This document shows positions 8,616-16,242 of a DNA stretch of 64,000 bases, piece after piece. Origin of the DNA: Erythrobacter sp. SG61-1L (GTDB taxonomy: Bacteria; Pseudomonadota; Alphaproteobacteria; Sphingomonadales; Sphingomonadaceae); the NCBI RefSeq assembly GCF_001305965.1, contig NZ_JXQC01000003.1:2628861-2692860 (forward strand), given 5' to 3'. Within the stretch, counting starts at the first letter, position 1. Every line of letters starts with the position of its first letter. A model generated the notes under the pieces. That model was not told where the DNA came from, did not search any database, and worked only from the letters and a program-made list of their open reading frames with translations. The position numbers and the translations under genes were made by a program.

Positions 8616-9242
8616 TCAATTTTCTTCCAGCCGGGCCAGCAGCCACGGCAGGGCTTCGTCCCAGGTATCGATCCGCGCATGGGCCTGCCCGGCCGTGAAG
8701 GCACAGGGCACGTAAGGTGCCATCAGCGGTTCGCCCACGAAATGCAGGCGAGTGACATGCCCGGCCTCTTCCGCGACCGAGCCGTGGTGATGGGCAATAT
8801 CGTCGATGAAAAAGGCGCGTTCCGCCCCCAGCTCGTTCAGGATCGCCTTCAGCGCCGGGCCTTTCGGCCCCTGATTGGTATAGACGCGCGCATCGATGCC
8901 ATGCCCGGCAAGCTGCGCCGCGCGGGTCTGCGCCCGGTGATCCTTCAGATTGGTCAACACCACCACATCGGCCTTTTCGGCCAGTGTGCCCATCGCTTCC
9001 ACCGCGCCCGCAATCGGGTTCTGGCGGTGCATTTCGGTATCGAAGAACAGGTTCAGCAGAACCCACATTTCTTCTTCGCTCAGCACTTCGCCGGTGGACT
9101 GGCGGCGCATGGAATTGACGAAGCTGTTACCGTCCAGCGCAAAGTCCACACCATGCGCCTCGTCCACGAAATCGCGGAAATGGGCGGCCATGTGCAGCAG
9201 CACCTCGTCGCAATCGGTGACGATCAGGGGGCGGCGGCTCAT
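8616..9242 (-). CDS. HAD family hydrolase
   Basis: 208 residues. Motif I is DCDEVL near residues 10-15, a DxDxV form with the nucleophile Asp10. Motif II is the Thr in VVVLTNLKD, the conserved Lys is in TNQGPKGPAL, and motif IV is the acidic pair FFIDDIAHH. A small helical cap lies between motifs I and II. The overall layout suggests a phosphatase with an unknown small-molecule substrate. Its start overlaps the DUF3572 stop by four bases, consistent with translational coupling. Confidence 0.85.
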   Translation of the reverse strand: MSRRPLIVTDCDEVLLHMAAHFRDFVDEAHGVDFALDGNSFVNSMRRQSTGEVLSEEEMWVLLNLFFDTEMHRQNPIAGAVEAMGTLAEKADVVVLTNLKDHRAQTRAAQLAGHGIDARVYTNQGPKGPALKAILNELGAERAFFIDDIAHHHGSVAEEAGHVTRLHFVGEPLMAPYVPCAFTAGQAHARIDTWDEALPWLLARLEEN

Positions 9243-9529
9243 CGGGTCAGGCTCCTTGCGGCATCGGCCAGCTTTTGCGGTTCGGTCCCCAGCGCTTGGG
9301 CGGCGGCGACCAGATCGGGTTCATGGGCGGCGAGGAATTCCAGCACCGCGCCCAGCACGGCCCGCTCACCCAGCCCGGCACGCAATATGTCGGGTGTAAG
9401 GCCGGTCAGTGCAAGCAGCCGTTCCGCCCGGCTCTCATCCGACAATAGCCAGACGAGCGCGTTCAGCGCCAGCGATTCGGCACTTTCCGCCTGTGCGGGG
9501 GATTCGCTGGAACCGGGAATTGTCACCAC
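9239..9529 (-). CDS. DUF3572 family protein
   Basis: 96 residues, all helical in appearance, with ESLALNALVWLLSDESRAER and LTGLTPDILRAG matching DUF3572, a short alphaproteobacterial family of unknown function. It is the first gene of the leftward operon with HAD, RidA and GDPD. Its start faces the DivK-like gene across 56 bases, so the two units diverge from one short promoter region, a placement often seen for DUF3572 beside divK-type response regulators. Confidence 0.8.
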   Translation of the reverse strand: MVTIPGSSESPAQAESAESLALNALVWLLSDESRAERLLALTGLTPDILRAGLGERAVLGAVLEFLAAHEPDLVAAAQALGTEPQKLADAARSLTR

Positions 9530-9585
9530 CTTGCCGGGGTCCTAGAAACGTGCGTGACGGGGAATGTCCCCAGGGGAAACGGGCA

Positions 9586-9957
9586 GTGGCAAAGAGAATC
9601 CTCGTTGTCGAGGACAACGATCTCAACCGGAAGCTGTTTTGCGATGTCCTGCGCGCCAATGGCTTCGCGGTGGAGCCTGTGGCCGACGGGCTGGAAGCCA
9701 TCGCCAAGGCCCGCGAATTCGTGCCCAATCTGGTCATCATGGACATCCAGCTGCCCAATGTTTCGGGGCTGGACCTGATCGCCGGACTGAAGGCGGATGC
9801 ATCCCTGCGCACTATCCCGGTGCTGGCCGTTACCGCCTATGCCGGAAAGGGGGACGAGGAACGCATCCGCGATGCCGGGGCGGAAGGCTATCTGGCCAAG
9901 CCCGTTTCCATCGGCCCCTTCATGCAGGCCGTGAAGGCGCTGCTTGACCGGACGTGA
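9586..9957 (+). CDS. Single-domain response regulator, DivK-like
   Basis: 123 residues from a GTG at 9586 with AGGGGA about 9 bases upstream. A bare receiver domain: the acidic pair in VVEDND, phospho-acceptor Asp in VIMDIQLP, Thr in AVTAYA, and Lys in YLAKPV. There is no output domain. Length and sequence resemble Caulobacter DivK, the essential cell-cycle regulator that signals through DivJ, PleC and DivL to CtrA. Assignment as the true DivK orthologue is likely but not proven. It runs into the acp-spt genes 80 bases downstream. Confidence 0.85.
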   Translation: MAKRILVVEDNDLNRKLFCDVLRANGFAVEPVADGLEAIAKAREFVPNLVIMDIQLPNVSGLDLIAGLKADASLRTIPVLAVTAYAGKGDEERIRDAGAEGYLAKPVSIGPFMQAVKALLDRT

Positions 9958-10037
9958 CGCCCCCGGCGCCGCACACAACCTTGACACTTGGCCCCCGCGC
10001 CGCTTTTGCGCCGCAATCGAGCCCTAGGAGCCCCAAA

Positions 10038-10280
10038 ATGGACCGCGCAGACGTCGACACCCGTATCCGATCGCTGATCGCCCCCTTCAACAAGAAGGGC
10101 GCCGATATTGCCGATGCCACCACCTTTGCTGGCGACCTCGAGTTCGACAGCCTGACCGTGATGGATTTCGTCGCCGCGATCGAGGATGAATTCGACATCA
10201 TCATCAGCATGAACCAGCAGGCGGAAATCGAGAATTTCGGCCAGCTGGTGGATGCCGTCTGCAAGCTCAGCGGCAATTGA
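10038..10280 (+). CDS. Acyl carrier protein of the sphingolipid cluster
   Basis: 80 residues. The phosphopantetheine site is LEFDSLTVMDF with Ser38. It is more divergent than the fatty-acid ACP and lies 23 bases before serine palmitoyltransferase. In Caulobacter and sphingomonads a dedicated ACP (AcpR) next to spt carries the long acyl chain used in the first step of ceramide synthesis; this gene is most likely that ACP. The start at 10038 is the only ATG that gives a complete ACP helix 1. Confidence 0.88.
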   Translation: MDRADVDTRIRSLIAPFNKKGADIADATTFAGDLEFDSLTVMDFVAAIEDEFDIIISMNQQAEIENFGQLVDAVCKLSGN

Positions 10281-10303
10281 CGGGCGATAGGGAGAAGCCC
10301 GAC

Positions 10304-11506
10304 ATGACTGGCGACCTGTTCAGCAAGTTCGACGACATCATCGCCCTGCGCCAGAGCCTGCTGGCCGGCGGGGGCGAGGATCCCTTCAGCCTGGTGATGG
10401 AGAAAGTGCTCTCCCCCACCCGCGCGATCTGCAACGGGCGGGACACGATCCTGCTGGGCACCTATAATTACATGGGCATGACCTTCGACCCGGACGTGAT
10501 CCAGGCCGGCAAGGACGCGCTAGACAATTTCGGCGCGGGCACCACGGGCAGCCGCGTTCTGAACGGCACTTATCAGGGCCACAAGGAATGCGAGGAAGCG
10601 CTGAAGGACTTCTATGGCATGGATCATGCCATGGTGTTCTCCACCGGCTATCAGGCCAACCTCGGAATCATCTCCACCGTGGCGGGCAAGGGCGATTACA
10701 TCGTCCTCGACATCGACAGCCACGCCTCCATCTGGGACGGTTGCGCGCTCGGCAATGCCGAGGTGGTGCCCTTCAAGCACAATGACATCGAAGCGCTGGA
10801 AAAGCGGCTGAAGCGCATTCCCGAAGGCGCGGGCAAGCTGGTGGTGCTGGAAGGCGTCTATTCCATGCTGGGCGACATTGCCCCGCTGAAGGAAATGATC
10901 GCCGTCTCCAAGGCCAATGGCGCGATGGTGCTGGTGGACGAGGCCCATTCCATGGGCTTCATCGGCCCCAACGGGCGCGGCGTGGCCGAAGAACAGGGCG
11001 TGCTGGAAGATGTCGATTTCGTGATCGGCACTTTTTCCAAGAGCGTGGGCACCGTGGGCGGCTTCTGCGTGTCCAATCATCCCAAGTTCGAAGTGCTGCG
11101 GCTGGTCTGCCGCCCCTATGTCTTCACCGCCAGCCTGCCGCCCAGCGTGGTGGCGACGGCGGCCACCAGCATCCGCAAGCTGATGAATGCCGGGGAAAAG
11201 CGCGCCCATCTGTGGGAGAATTCGCGCACCCTGCATGGCGGGCTGAAGCAGCTGGGCTTCCAGCTGGGCACCGATGCCCCGCAAAGCGCGATCATCGCAG
11301 TGATCATGCCCGACCTGCTGAAGGGCGCGGCCATGTGGGAAGCGCTGCTGAAGGAAGGCCTCTACGTCAACCTCGCCCGCCCGCCGGCAACGCCTGCGAA
11401 CATGACCCTGCTGCGCTGCTCGCTCTGCGCCGAACATTCGGCCGAGCAGGTGCAGACCATCCTGGGCATGTTCGAACGCGCCGGGAAGGCCGTGGGGATT
11501 ATCTAA
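10304..11506 (+). CDS. spt: Serine palmitoyltransferase
   Basis: 400 residues from the ATG at 10304, with AGGGAGAAG just upstream; a TTG at 10277 overlapping the ACP stop is less likely. It is an alpha-oxoamine synthase: His140 (DIDSHASIWDG) stacks on the cofactor, DEAHS at 212-216 holds PLP-contacting residues, and Lys246 in GTFSKSVGTVGG is the Schiff-base lysine. The sequence is closest in pattern to the soluble Sphingomonas enzyme, which condenses L-serine with palmitoyl thioester to 3-ketosphinganine. With the adjacent ACP it marks this organism as a sphingolipid producer. Confidence 0.93.
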   Translation: MTGDLFSKFDDIIALRQSLLAGGGEDPFSLVMEKVLSPTRAICNGRDTILLGTYNYMGMTFDPDVIQAGKDALDNFGAGTTGSRVLNGTYQGHKECEEALKDFYGMDHAMVFSTGYQANLGIISTVAGKGDYIVLDIDSHASIWDGCALGNAEVVPFKHNDIEALEKRLKRIPEGAGKLVVLEGVYSMLGDIAPLKEMIAVSKANGAMVLVDEAHSMGFIGPNGRGVAEEQGVLEDVDFVIGTFSKSVGTVGGFCVSNHPKFEVLRLVCRPYVFTASLPPSVVATAATSIRKLMNAGEKRAHLWENSRTLHGGLKQLGFQLGTDAPQSAIIAVIMPDLLKGAAMWEALLKEGLYVNLARPPATPANMTLLRCSLCAEHSAEQVQTILGMFERAGKAVGII

Positions 11507-11523
11507 CCGCTTCGGATTAAACG

Positions 11524-11567
11524 ATTTATCCTGCATTCCTTGTAATGTTACAGAATGCAGGATAAAT
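11524..11567. promoter_or_regulatory. Long nested hairpin just before the nucleotidyltransferase gene
   Basis: ATTTATCCTGCATTC at 11524-11538 is exactly complementary to GAATGCAGGATAAAT at 11553-11567. Inside lies TGTAA (11541-11545), a TG loop, and TTACA (11548-11552). The whole can fold as a 20-bp stem with a two-base bulge. It is far more AT-rich than its surroundings, ends 7 bases before the start codon at 11575, and covers the place where a ribosome site should be. No T-run follows, so it is not an obvious terminator for spt. Confidence 0.8.
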
Positions 11568-11574
11568 TCCGGCC

Positions 11575-12558
11575 ATGGCCAGCCGGGTTCGCCCTTTCAC
11601 TGACGAGCAGGCGCGCGCGCTGATCAATCTGCGCCCGCGCTATGAAACTGCGATCGAAGCAGAGCGCGATCTTGCGCGCCTGCCCTACAATCTCGTTCGC
11701 AAGCGCGTGAGCGGCCACGAATATCTCTATGAGGCGATCGACCGCGCCAATAACGGCAAGAGCCTTGGGCGAATGACGCCGGAGCTGGAACAACGGCTGG
11801 CGGATTATCAGGCAACCAAGCAGAACCTGAAGGAGCGGCTGGCAACGGCCCGCAATTTGGTTGAGGAAATCGGCCGCCTCGCCCGCCCGCTGCGCCTGCC
11901 GATGCTGGCTAACATGCCCGGCGAGTTGCTGCGCGAACTTGACCGGCGTGGGTTGCTGGACGGTTCCCTGCTCGTCGTCGGCACAAATTGCATGGCGGCG
12001 TATTCGCTGGAAGCCGGAGGCACGATTACCGAGGCGCCGGAAGAAACGGAAGATTTCGACCTCGCCTGGGTCGCCGAGCAGGAGAGCGAGGATGCCGTGT
12101 TGTGGGCCGCGCTCAAGGCAGTGGATTCGACCTTCACGCTCAACACGGAGCGCACGTTTCAGGCGCGCAACGCCAAGGCCTATGAAGTCGAACTGCTCGT
12201 GGCGCCTTCGCGCGAGCCGACCATGGCGCGCAAGGAACAGCCCCGCCCCATTCCCCTGCCTGAGCAGGAATGGCTGCTGCTGGGCCGCCCGGTCGATCAG
12301 GTGGTGCCCTGCCGCGACGGTACGGCTGCCCGGCTGGTGGTACCCGATCCGCGCTGGTTCGCGCTGCATAAATTGTGGCTGGGCCGGCAGGCCAAGCGCA
12401 ATCCGCTCAAGCGGCGCAAGGATCTGCAACAGGGCACGGCCGTGCTGGACGCCGTGGCGGAGGCCATGCCGCAATATCCGCTCGACGAGGCGTTCGAGGC
12501 CGCCATTCCCGCCGAGTTGGTGGACATGTGGCGCGAATGGCGGGAACATCGCCGCTGA
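11575..12558 (+). CDS. GSU2403-family nucleotidyltransferase-fold protein
   Basis: 327 residues. The N-terminal third is helical and charged (LINLRPRYETAIEAERDLAR). The middle carries LLVVGTNCMAAYSLEAGG followed by EETEDFDLAWV, whose acidic residues correspond to the catalytic acidic site of the nucleotidyltransferase fold. The C-terminal part (DPRWFALHKLWLGRQAKRNP) matches the same family. Such proteins are predicted nucleotidyltransferases of unknown target and are patchily distributed, often in accessory positions. No antitoxin-like partner is visible. A hairpin covers the region directly before the start. Confidence 0.8.
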   Translation: MASRVRPFTDEQARALINLRPRYETAIEAERDLARLPYNLVRKRVSGHEYLYEAIDRANNGKSLGRMTPELEQRLADYQATKQNLKERLATARNLVEEIGRLARPLRLPMLANMPGELLRELDRRGLLDGSLLVVGTNCMAAYSLEAGGTITEAPEETEDFDLAWVAEQESEDAVLWAALKAVDSTFTLNTERTFQARNAKAYEVELLVAPSREPTMARKEQPRPIPLPEQEWLLLGRPVDQVVPCRDGTAARLVVPDPRWFALHKLWLGRQAKRNPLKRRKDLQQGTAVLDAVAEAMPQYPLDEAFEAAIPAELVDMWREWREHRR

Positions 12559-12597
12559 CGGCCGGTTTCAATCCTGTCGCAAGGAAGGAGGCACCCC

Positions 12598-13026
12598 ATG
12601 ACCATTCGCACAGGCAGCGCACGTTACGAAGGGCTCGGCAAGGCGGGCCAGGGTTATGTCTCGACTCAGTCCGGCGTGCTGGATGGCCAGAAATACGGCT
12701 TCAACACTCGCTTCGAGGATGAACCGGGCACCAATCCGGAAGAGCTTGTGGCCGCGGCCCATGCCAGTTGCTTCACCATGGCCCTGTCCTTCGCGCTGGC
12801 GCGAGAAGGCTTCGAGGACGGCACGCTGGAAACCACGGCGAAAGTGAAGCTGGAACAGGATGGCGCGGGATTTTCCATCACCCGTTCCGATCTGGTGCTG
12901 ACGGCCCGCGTCCCCGGCATCGACGAGGCCAAGTTCCAGGAAATCGCCAGGGGCGCCAAGGAAGCCTGCCCGCTGTCCAAGCTGCTCAATGCCGATATCA
13001 CACTGGAGGCGACGCTCGAGGGCTGA
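12598..13026 (+). CDS. OsmC family peroxiredoxin
   Basis: 142 residues. Both redox cysteines are present: Cys58 in AAHASCFTMAL and Cys124 in KEACPLSKLL, with Glu49 in the conserved NPEELVAAAH block. These correspond to the reactive cysteine pair of E. coli OsmC, which reduces organic hydroperoxides. GGAGG lies 8 bases upstream of the ATG. The gene is convergent with the LysR-type regulator, six bases apart, so the regulator is not obviously its own. Confidence 0.92.
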   Translation: MTIRTGSARYEGLGKAGQGYVSTQSGVLDGQKYGFNTRFEDEPGTNPEELVAAAHASCFTMALSFALAREGFEDGTLETTAKVKLEQDGAGFSITRSDLVLTARVPGIDEAKFQEIARGAKEACPLSKLLNADITLEATLEG

Positions 13027-13032
13027 ATCCCC

Positions 13033-13935
13033 TCACTCCGCCCCGGTGATCCAGCGCGGCAGATGCGGGATGATGTGATCCACAAACAGGCGCACCTTGG
13101 GCGTCATCAGGCGGTTGGACGGATAGACCGCGTAGAAGCCGCTTTCCGCCATCGGATAATCGGGCAGCAGGTGCACCAGCCGCCCATCTTCCAGCGCATC
13201 GGCCACTGACCATTGGGGCAAGGCGGTGACGCCCACCCCGGCCAGCGCCATGGAGCGCAGGCTTTCGCCGCTATGCGTCAGCACGCGCGGCTGCACCGGC
13301 ACGCTCATCGGGCGGCCTTCCACCGTCATGCGCCATTCGCGGTCGTAATTGAGCGGGGCGAAGGCCATCAGCCGGTGCTGGGCCAGTTGCGACGGATGAT
13401 CGAGCGGGCCGGAACGGGCGAGATAGGCAGGCGAGGCCACGGGGAACACGCGCGAGCGGCCAAGCTGGCGCACGATCAGCCCCGGCCCCGGCTGCGGGGA
13501 GACACGGAAGGCGAGGTCCATTCCGCCTGCCACAAGATCGACGGTGGAAATGCCCTCCACGAATTCGATCTGCACCGATGGGTTCGCGGACAGGAAACTG
13601 TCCAGCGCATCCGACAAGCCGATCCGATGGAAGCTTTCGAACACTGCCACGCGCAACCGGCCCACCGGCTCTGCCTGGAACCGCTGCGCTTCCTGCAGCG
13701 CGCTTTCCGCCTCGGTCGCGGCGCGCACGGCGCGGCCGTAACAGGCCTCCCCCGCTTCGGTCAGGCGCAGGCTGCGGGTGGTGCGATCGAGCAGGCGCAC
13801 GCCCAGCCGTGCCTCCAGCGCCTTCACCGTTTCGCTGACGAAGCTCTTGGACAGGCCCAGCCGCCGGGCCGCGCCGGTAACGCTGCCTTCCTCCACCACG
13901 GCGATGAAATGTTCCAGCCCGGAAAATAGCGACAT
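13033..13935 (-). CDS. LysR family transcriptional regulator
   Basis: 300 residues from the ATG at 13935. Residues 1-60 form the winged HTH (FIAVVEEGSVTGAARRLGLS then KSFVSETVKALEARLG), followed by the linker helix and a two-lobed effector domain with the usual LRSMALAGVGVTALPQW block. Sequence pattern places it in the CrgA-like branch. It diverges from the cupin gene across 107 bases that contain a perfect inverted repeat at 13945-13965. The likely scheme is autorepression and control of the cupin gene. Inducer unknown. Confidence 0.9.
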   Translation of the reverse strand: MSLFSGLEHFIAVVEEGSVTGAARRLGLSKSFVSETVKALEARLGVRLLDRTTRSLRLTEAGEACYGRAVRAATEAESALQEAQRFQAEPVGRLRVAVFESFHRIGLSDALDSFLSANPSVQIEFVEGISTVDLVAGGMDLAFRVSPQPGPGLIVRQLGRSRVFPVASPAYLARSGPLDHPSQLAQHRLMAFAPLNYDREWRMTVEGRPMSVPVQPRVLTHSGESLRSMALAGVGVTALPQWSVADALEDGRLVHLLPDYPMAESGFYAVYPSNRLMTPKVRLFVDHIIPHLPRWITGAE

Positions 13936-13944
13936 GGCGCACCT

Positions 13945-13965
13945 TTGTTCGGCAATAGCGAACAA
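13945..13965. promoter_or_regulatory. Probable LysR operator, inverted repeat TTGTTCG-N7-CGAACAA
   Basis: A perfect 7-bp inverted repeat with a 7-base spacer lies 9 bases upstream of the LysR-type gene start and about 80 bases before the cupin gene. It contains the T-N11-A arrangement expected of LysR boxes. A second, shorter palindrome (GCCTG-N5-CAGGC) at 13980-13994 could be the activation half of the site. Confidence 0.65.
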
Positions 13966-14042
13966 CTTATCCGGATTCGGCCTGCTAGTCAGGCTGAAAA
14001 CATCGCAATATCTGGACGCCCCACAGGAATGTGGAGGAAACA

Positions 14043-14498
14043 ATGTCTGATAGTGCGAACAAAGTTACGATCACCCGCCCCGGCCAGGGGCGCAGCTACA
14101 ACGTGCTGGGCGCGCCGATCACGGTGCTTTCATCCGGCGACAAGCGCGAGCTGTTCTTTGCCCATCACCCCGTGCCCGCAGGCTTCGGCGTGCCGATGCA
14201 CCTGCACCATGACGAGGATGAAATGGCCTATGTGGTGGAAGGCGAGATCACTTTCGAAACCGCCGATGGCGAGACTTTGGCCGGGCCGGGCACTTTCGTC
14301 CATCTGCCCCGCGGCGTGGCCCATGGCTTTTCCAACCGCAGCGGCAGGGATGCGCTGATGGTCGTGGCGGCCAGTGCAGGCGGCGCGCTGGAAGGCGTGT
14401 TCCGCGAGTTGGACGAGGAAGCCCGCAAGGCCCCGCTCGACGGCCCGGCCATCGGCGGCGTGCTGGCGCGCAACCGGCTGGAACTGCTGGCGGGGTGA
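14043..14498 (+). CDS. Cupin domain protein
   Basis: 151 residues from the ATG at 14043 after GGAGGA. Cupin motif 1 is MHLHHDEDEMAYVVEGEITF (His-x-His, Glu), and motif 2 PGTFVHLPRGVAHGFSN (Pro, His). The metal-binding triad is therefore complete. Cupins of this single-domain type include dioxygenases and sugar or quinone-modifying proteins; the substrate is not indicated. Divergent from and probably regulated by the LysR-type protein. Confidence 0.85.
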   Translation: MSDSANKVTITRPGQGRSYNVLGAPITVLSSGDKRELFFAHHPVPAGFGVPMHLHHDEDEMAYVVEGEITFETADGETLAGPGTFVHLPRGVAHGFSNRSGRDALMVVAASAGGALEGVFRELDEEARKAPLDGPAIGGVLARNRLELLAG

Positions 14499-14530
14499 TG
14501 GGGCGGGCCAGCGCCCCTCCGGACCTATGC

Positions 14531-14683
14531 CGTCATCCCAGCGAAAGCTGGGATCGCTGCCCGCCGGGTGAAAGATTTCGGGACAAGCCAGCGCAAGCAG
14601 GCACGAAAATTCCCGGTAGCCTGGGAATTCATCGAACAGAGCGTCTGGACGCCCGCGATCCCAGCTTTCGCTGGGATGACGAG
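14531..14683. repeat. Inverted pair of GTCATCCCAGCGAAAGCTGGGATC repeats
   Basis: CGTCATCCCAGCGAAAGCTG starts at 14531 and the inverted copy, reading CCAGCTTTCGCTGGGATGAC, ends at 14680. Each copy is itself palindromic around the CCAGC...GCTGG core. The pair sits between the converging cupin and reductase genes, where it may also act as a bidirectional transcription barrier. Confidence 0.85.
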
Positions 14684-14694
14684 TCCCCCGCACC

Positions 14695-15243
14695 TTACCC
14701 CGAATGCCGCTCCACATGGTGGAGGAAGCGCACCATCCAGCGGTCGAGGAAGGCGTGGCTGCGTTCGCCCACTTCGCCATCGGCGGTCAGCAAATCATCG
14801 CTCCATTTCAGGAAGATTTCCGGCAGGGCCATGGTCAGCACGTCCAGCGAGGCGAGCACGTTGCGCAGATGCTGCTGCGCCATGGCCGTGCCGGTGGCGC
14901 CGGGTGAAACGCCCACGATGCCCGCGGGCTTGCCGGTCCATCCGCTCTCCCCATAGGGGCGCGAACAATGGTCGATGGCGTTCTTCAGCACGCCGGGGAT
15001 GGAGCGGTTATATTCCGGCGTCACGAACAGCAGCCCGTCCGCCGCAAGGATCGCCTGCTTGAATTCTTGCGCTGCTTCGGGCGGGTTCTTGTCGCTATCC
15101 TGATTGTAGAGCGGCAGGGCGCCGATTTCCGCGAAGCTGAAGCGATGGCCCTGCGCGGCGGGCAGGCGGATCATGGCATTGGCAAGGCGCCGGTTATAGG
15201 ATTCCTTGCGCAGACTGCCCACGATGATGGCGATATGGCTCAT
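14695..15243 (-). CDS. NADPH-dependent FMN reductase family protein
   Basis: 182 residues with a flavodoxin-like fold. The FMN phosphate loop is GSLRKESYNRRLA (residues 9-21), and LLFVTPEYNRSIPGVLKNAIDH is the second flavin-contact block characteristic of the ChrR/azoreductase/ArsH-like group. These enzymes use NAD(P)H to reduce quinones, chromate or azo compounds. A cytoplasmic, probably tetrameric enzyme. It stands between two repeats and is followed upstream by the YqaA-type membrane gene in the same orientation, 75 bases away. Confidence 0.9.
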   Translation of the reverse strand: MSHIAIIVGSLRKESYNRRLANAMIRLPAAQGHRFSFAEIGALPLYNQDSDKNPPEAAQEFKQAILAADGLLFVTPEYNRSIPGVLKNAIDHCSRPYGESGWTGKPAGIVGVSPGATGTAMAQQHLRNVLASLDVLTMALPEIFLKWSDDLLTADGEVGERSHAFLDRWMVRFLHHVERHSG

Positions 15244-15318
15244 GCTGGTTTCCTTTCACGAAACACAAATGAGCAGCGCGCCCGGCGGGTTCCACGCGCC
15301 ACCGCTCTGGCAGGGCCG

Positions 15319-15954
15319 TCAGACGATGGCGGCCGATGCCTCGCACTTTTCCTTCACTGCGCCCGACCCGTCGCCTTCCAGTAGGGTGATGGCGAGGAAA
15401 CCTGCCACGACCAGCACCGCAAATCCAGCCGTGGCAAGCCCCAGATATTTGTCGATGAAGGCCTTTATCGGCCGCCCGAACAGGCGGAACAGCACGCCCA
15501 CGATCATGAAACTGATCGAACGGGAAATCACGCTGGCCAGAATGAAGGTGACGAGGTTCATGTGAATGAACCCGGCCGTGATCGTCAGCAGCTTGAACGG
15601 GATGGGCGTGGCGCCCTTGATCATGATGATCTCTGCCCCGTATTCGCGCAGATAGCAGGCGGCCACGGGGAAGCTGGCGGTCATGCCCAGCAGATCGAGC
15701 AATTGCCTGCCAATCGTATCGTACAGGCCCCAGCCGATCGCATAGCCCAGCACGCCGCCAGCCACGGATGCCAGCGTGGCGATGGCGGCAAAGCGCACGG
15801 CCTTTTTCGGCTCCGCCAGGCACATCACCCCCAGCACGGGATGCGGCGGAATGGGGAAGAAGCTGGCTTCCACGAAGCAGAACAGGGCCAGCCACCATTC
15901 GGCATGGGGATGGCTCGCCTTGGCCATGGTCCAATCGTAGAGGCGGCGCAGCAT
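15319..15954 (-). CDS. YqaA family membrane protein (SNARE-associated/DedA-like)
   Basis: 211 residues from the ATG at 15954, preceded on the mRNA by GAGGA; a TTG four codons earlier is possible. The amphipathic start and FVEASFFPIPPHPVLGVMCL followed by GGVLGYAIGWGLYDTIG are typical of YqaA/DedA-type proteins; four to five hydrophobic segments follow. DedA relatives are flippases or transport factors for polyprenyl and phospholipid carriers. The exact role of the YqaA branch is not established. Confidence 0.85.
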   Translation of the reverse strand: MLRRLYDWTMAKASHPHAEWWLALFCFVEASFFPIPPHPVLGVMCLAEPKKAVRFAAIATLASVAGGVLGYAIGWGLYDTIGRQLLDLLGMTASFPVAACYLREYGAEIIMIKGATPIPFKLLTITAGFIHMNLVTFILASVISRSISFMIVGVLFRLFGRPIKAFIDKYLGLATAGFAVLVVAGFLAITLLEGDGSGAVKEKCEASAAIV

Positions 15955-15982
15955 GGATTTCCTCAAAGGCTAGAACCGTCAT

Positions 15983-16066
15983 CGTCATTGCGAGGGGCAA
16001 GGCCCCGAAGCAATCCATGGCCTGACGCGCGGCGCGCTGGATTGCTTCGCTTCGCCCGCAATGACG
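15983..16066. repeat. Palindromic repeat, CGTCATTGCGAG family, copy 1
   Basis: CGTCATTGCGAG at the left end and CGCAATGACG at the right end frame inner words AAGCAATCCA and TGGATTGCTT, so the unit is an imperfect long palindrome of about 85 bases. A related copy lies at 23650-23742 inside the GTA cluster. It stands directly upstream of the GTA promoter region. Confidence 0.85.
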
Positions 16067-16144
16067 AGCGGCAAGCCCCGCCCGTCTACGCGAGGGCACG
16101 AGGCGCGACAAGCCAAACCAATTAACCCATATGGCACTTTTCTA

Positions 16145-16173
16145 TTGACATCGTGACGCTCATTGGTTAGTCA
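16145..16173 (+). promoter_or_regulatory. Candidate promoter of the GTA cluster
   Basis: TTGACA at 16145-16150 is an exact -35 match. Seventeen bases later comes TAGTCA, a weak -10. The local sequence is AT-richer than its surroundings and lies 70 bases before the first GTA gene, the only sizeable non-repeat space upstream. Rhodobacter GTA promoters depend on GafA and CtrA inputs; I see no convincing full CtrA site here. Confidence 0.45.
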
Positions 16174-16242
16174 GGGGCAACATCGCGATAGTGCGAATCG
16201 GGGCCGCAACGCCCTTCCCCCCCAACAGACGGAACCCCTGCC

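Noticed and set aside
10277-10303. TTG start of spt overlapping the ACP stop
   Set aside because: The ATG at 10304 has a good ribosome site (AGGGAGAAG) and fits the family N-terminus.
11507-11574. Rho-independent terminator of spt
   Set aside because: The hairpin has no T-run and is AT-rich, and it abuts the next start codon; an operator or leader structure fits better.
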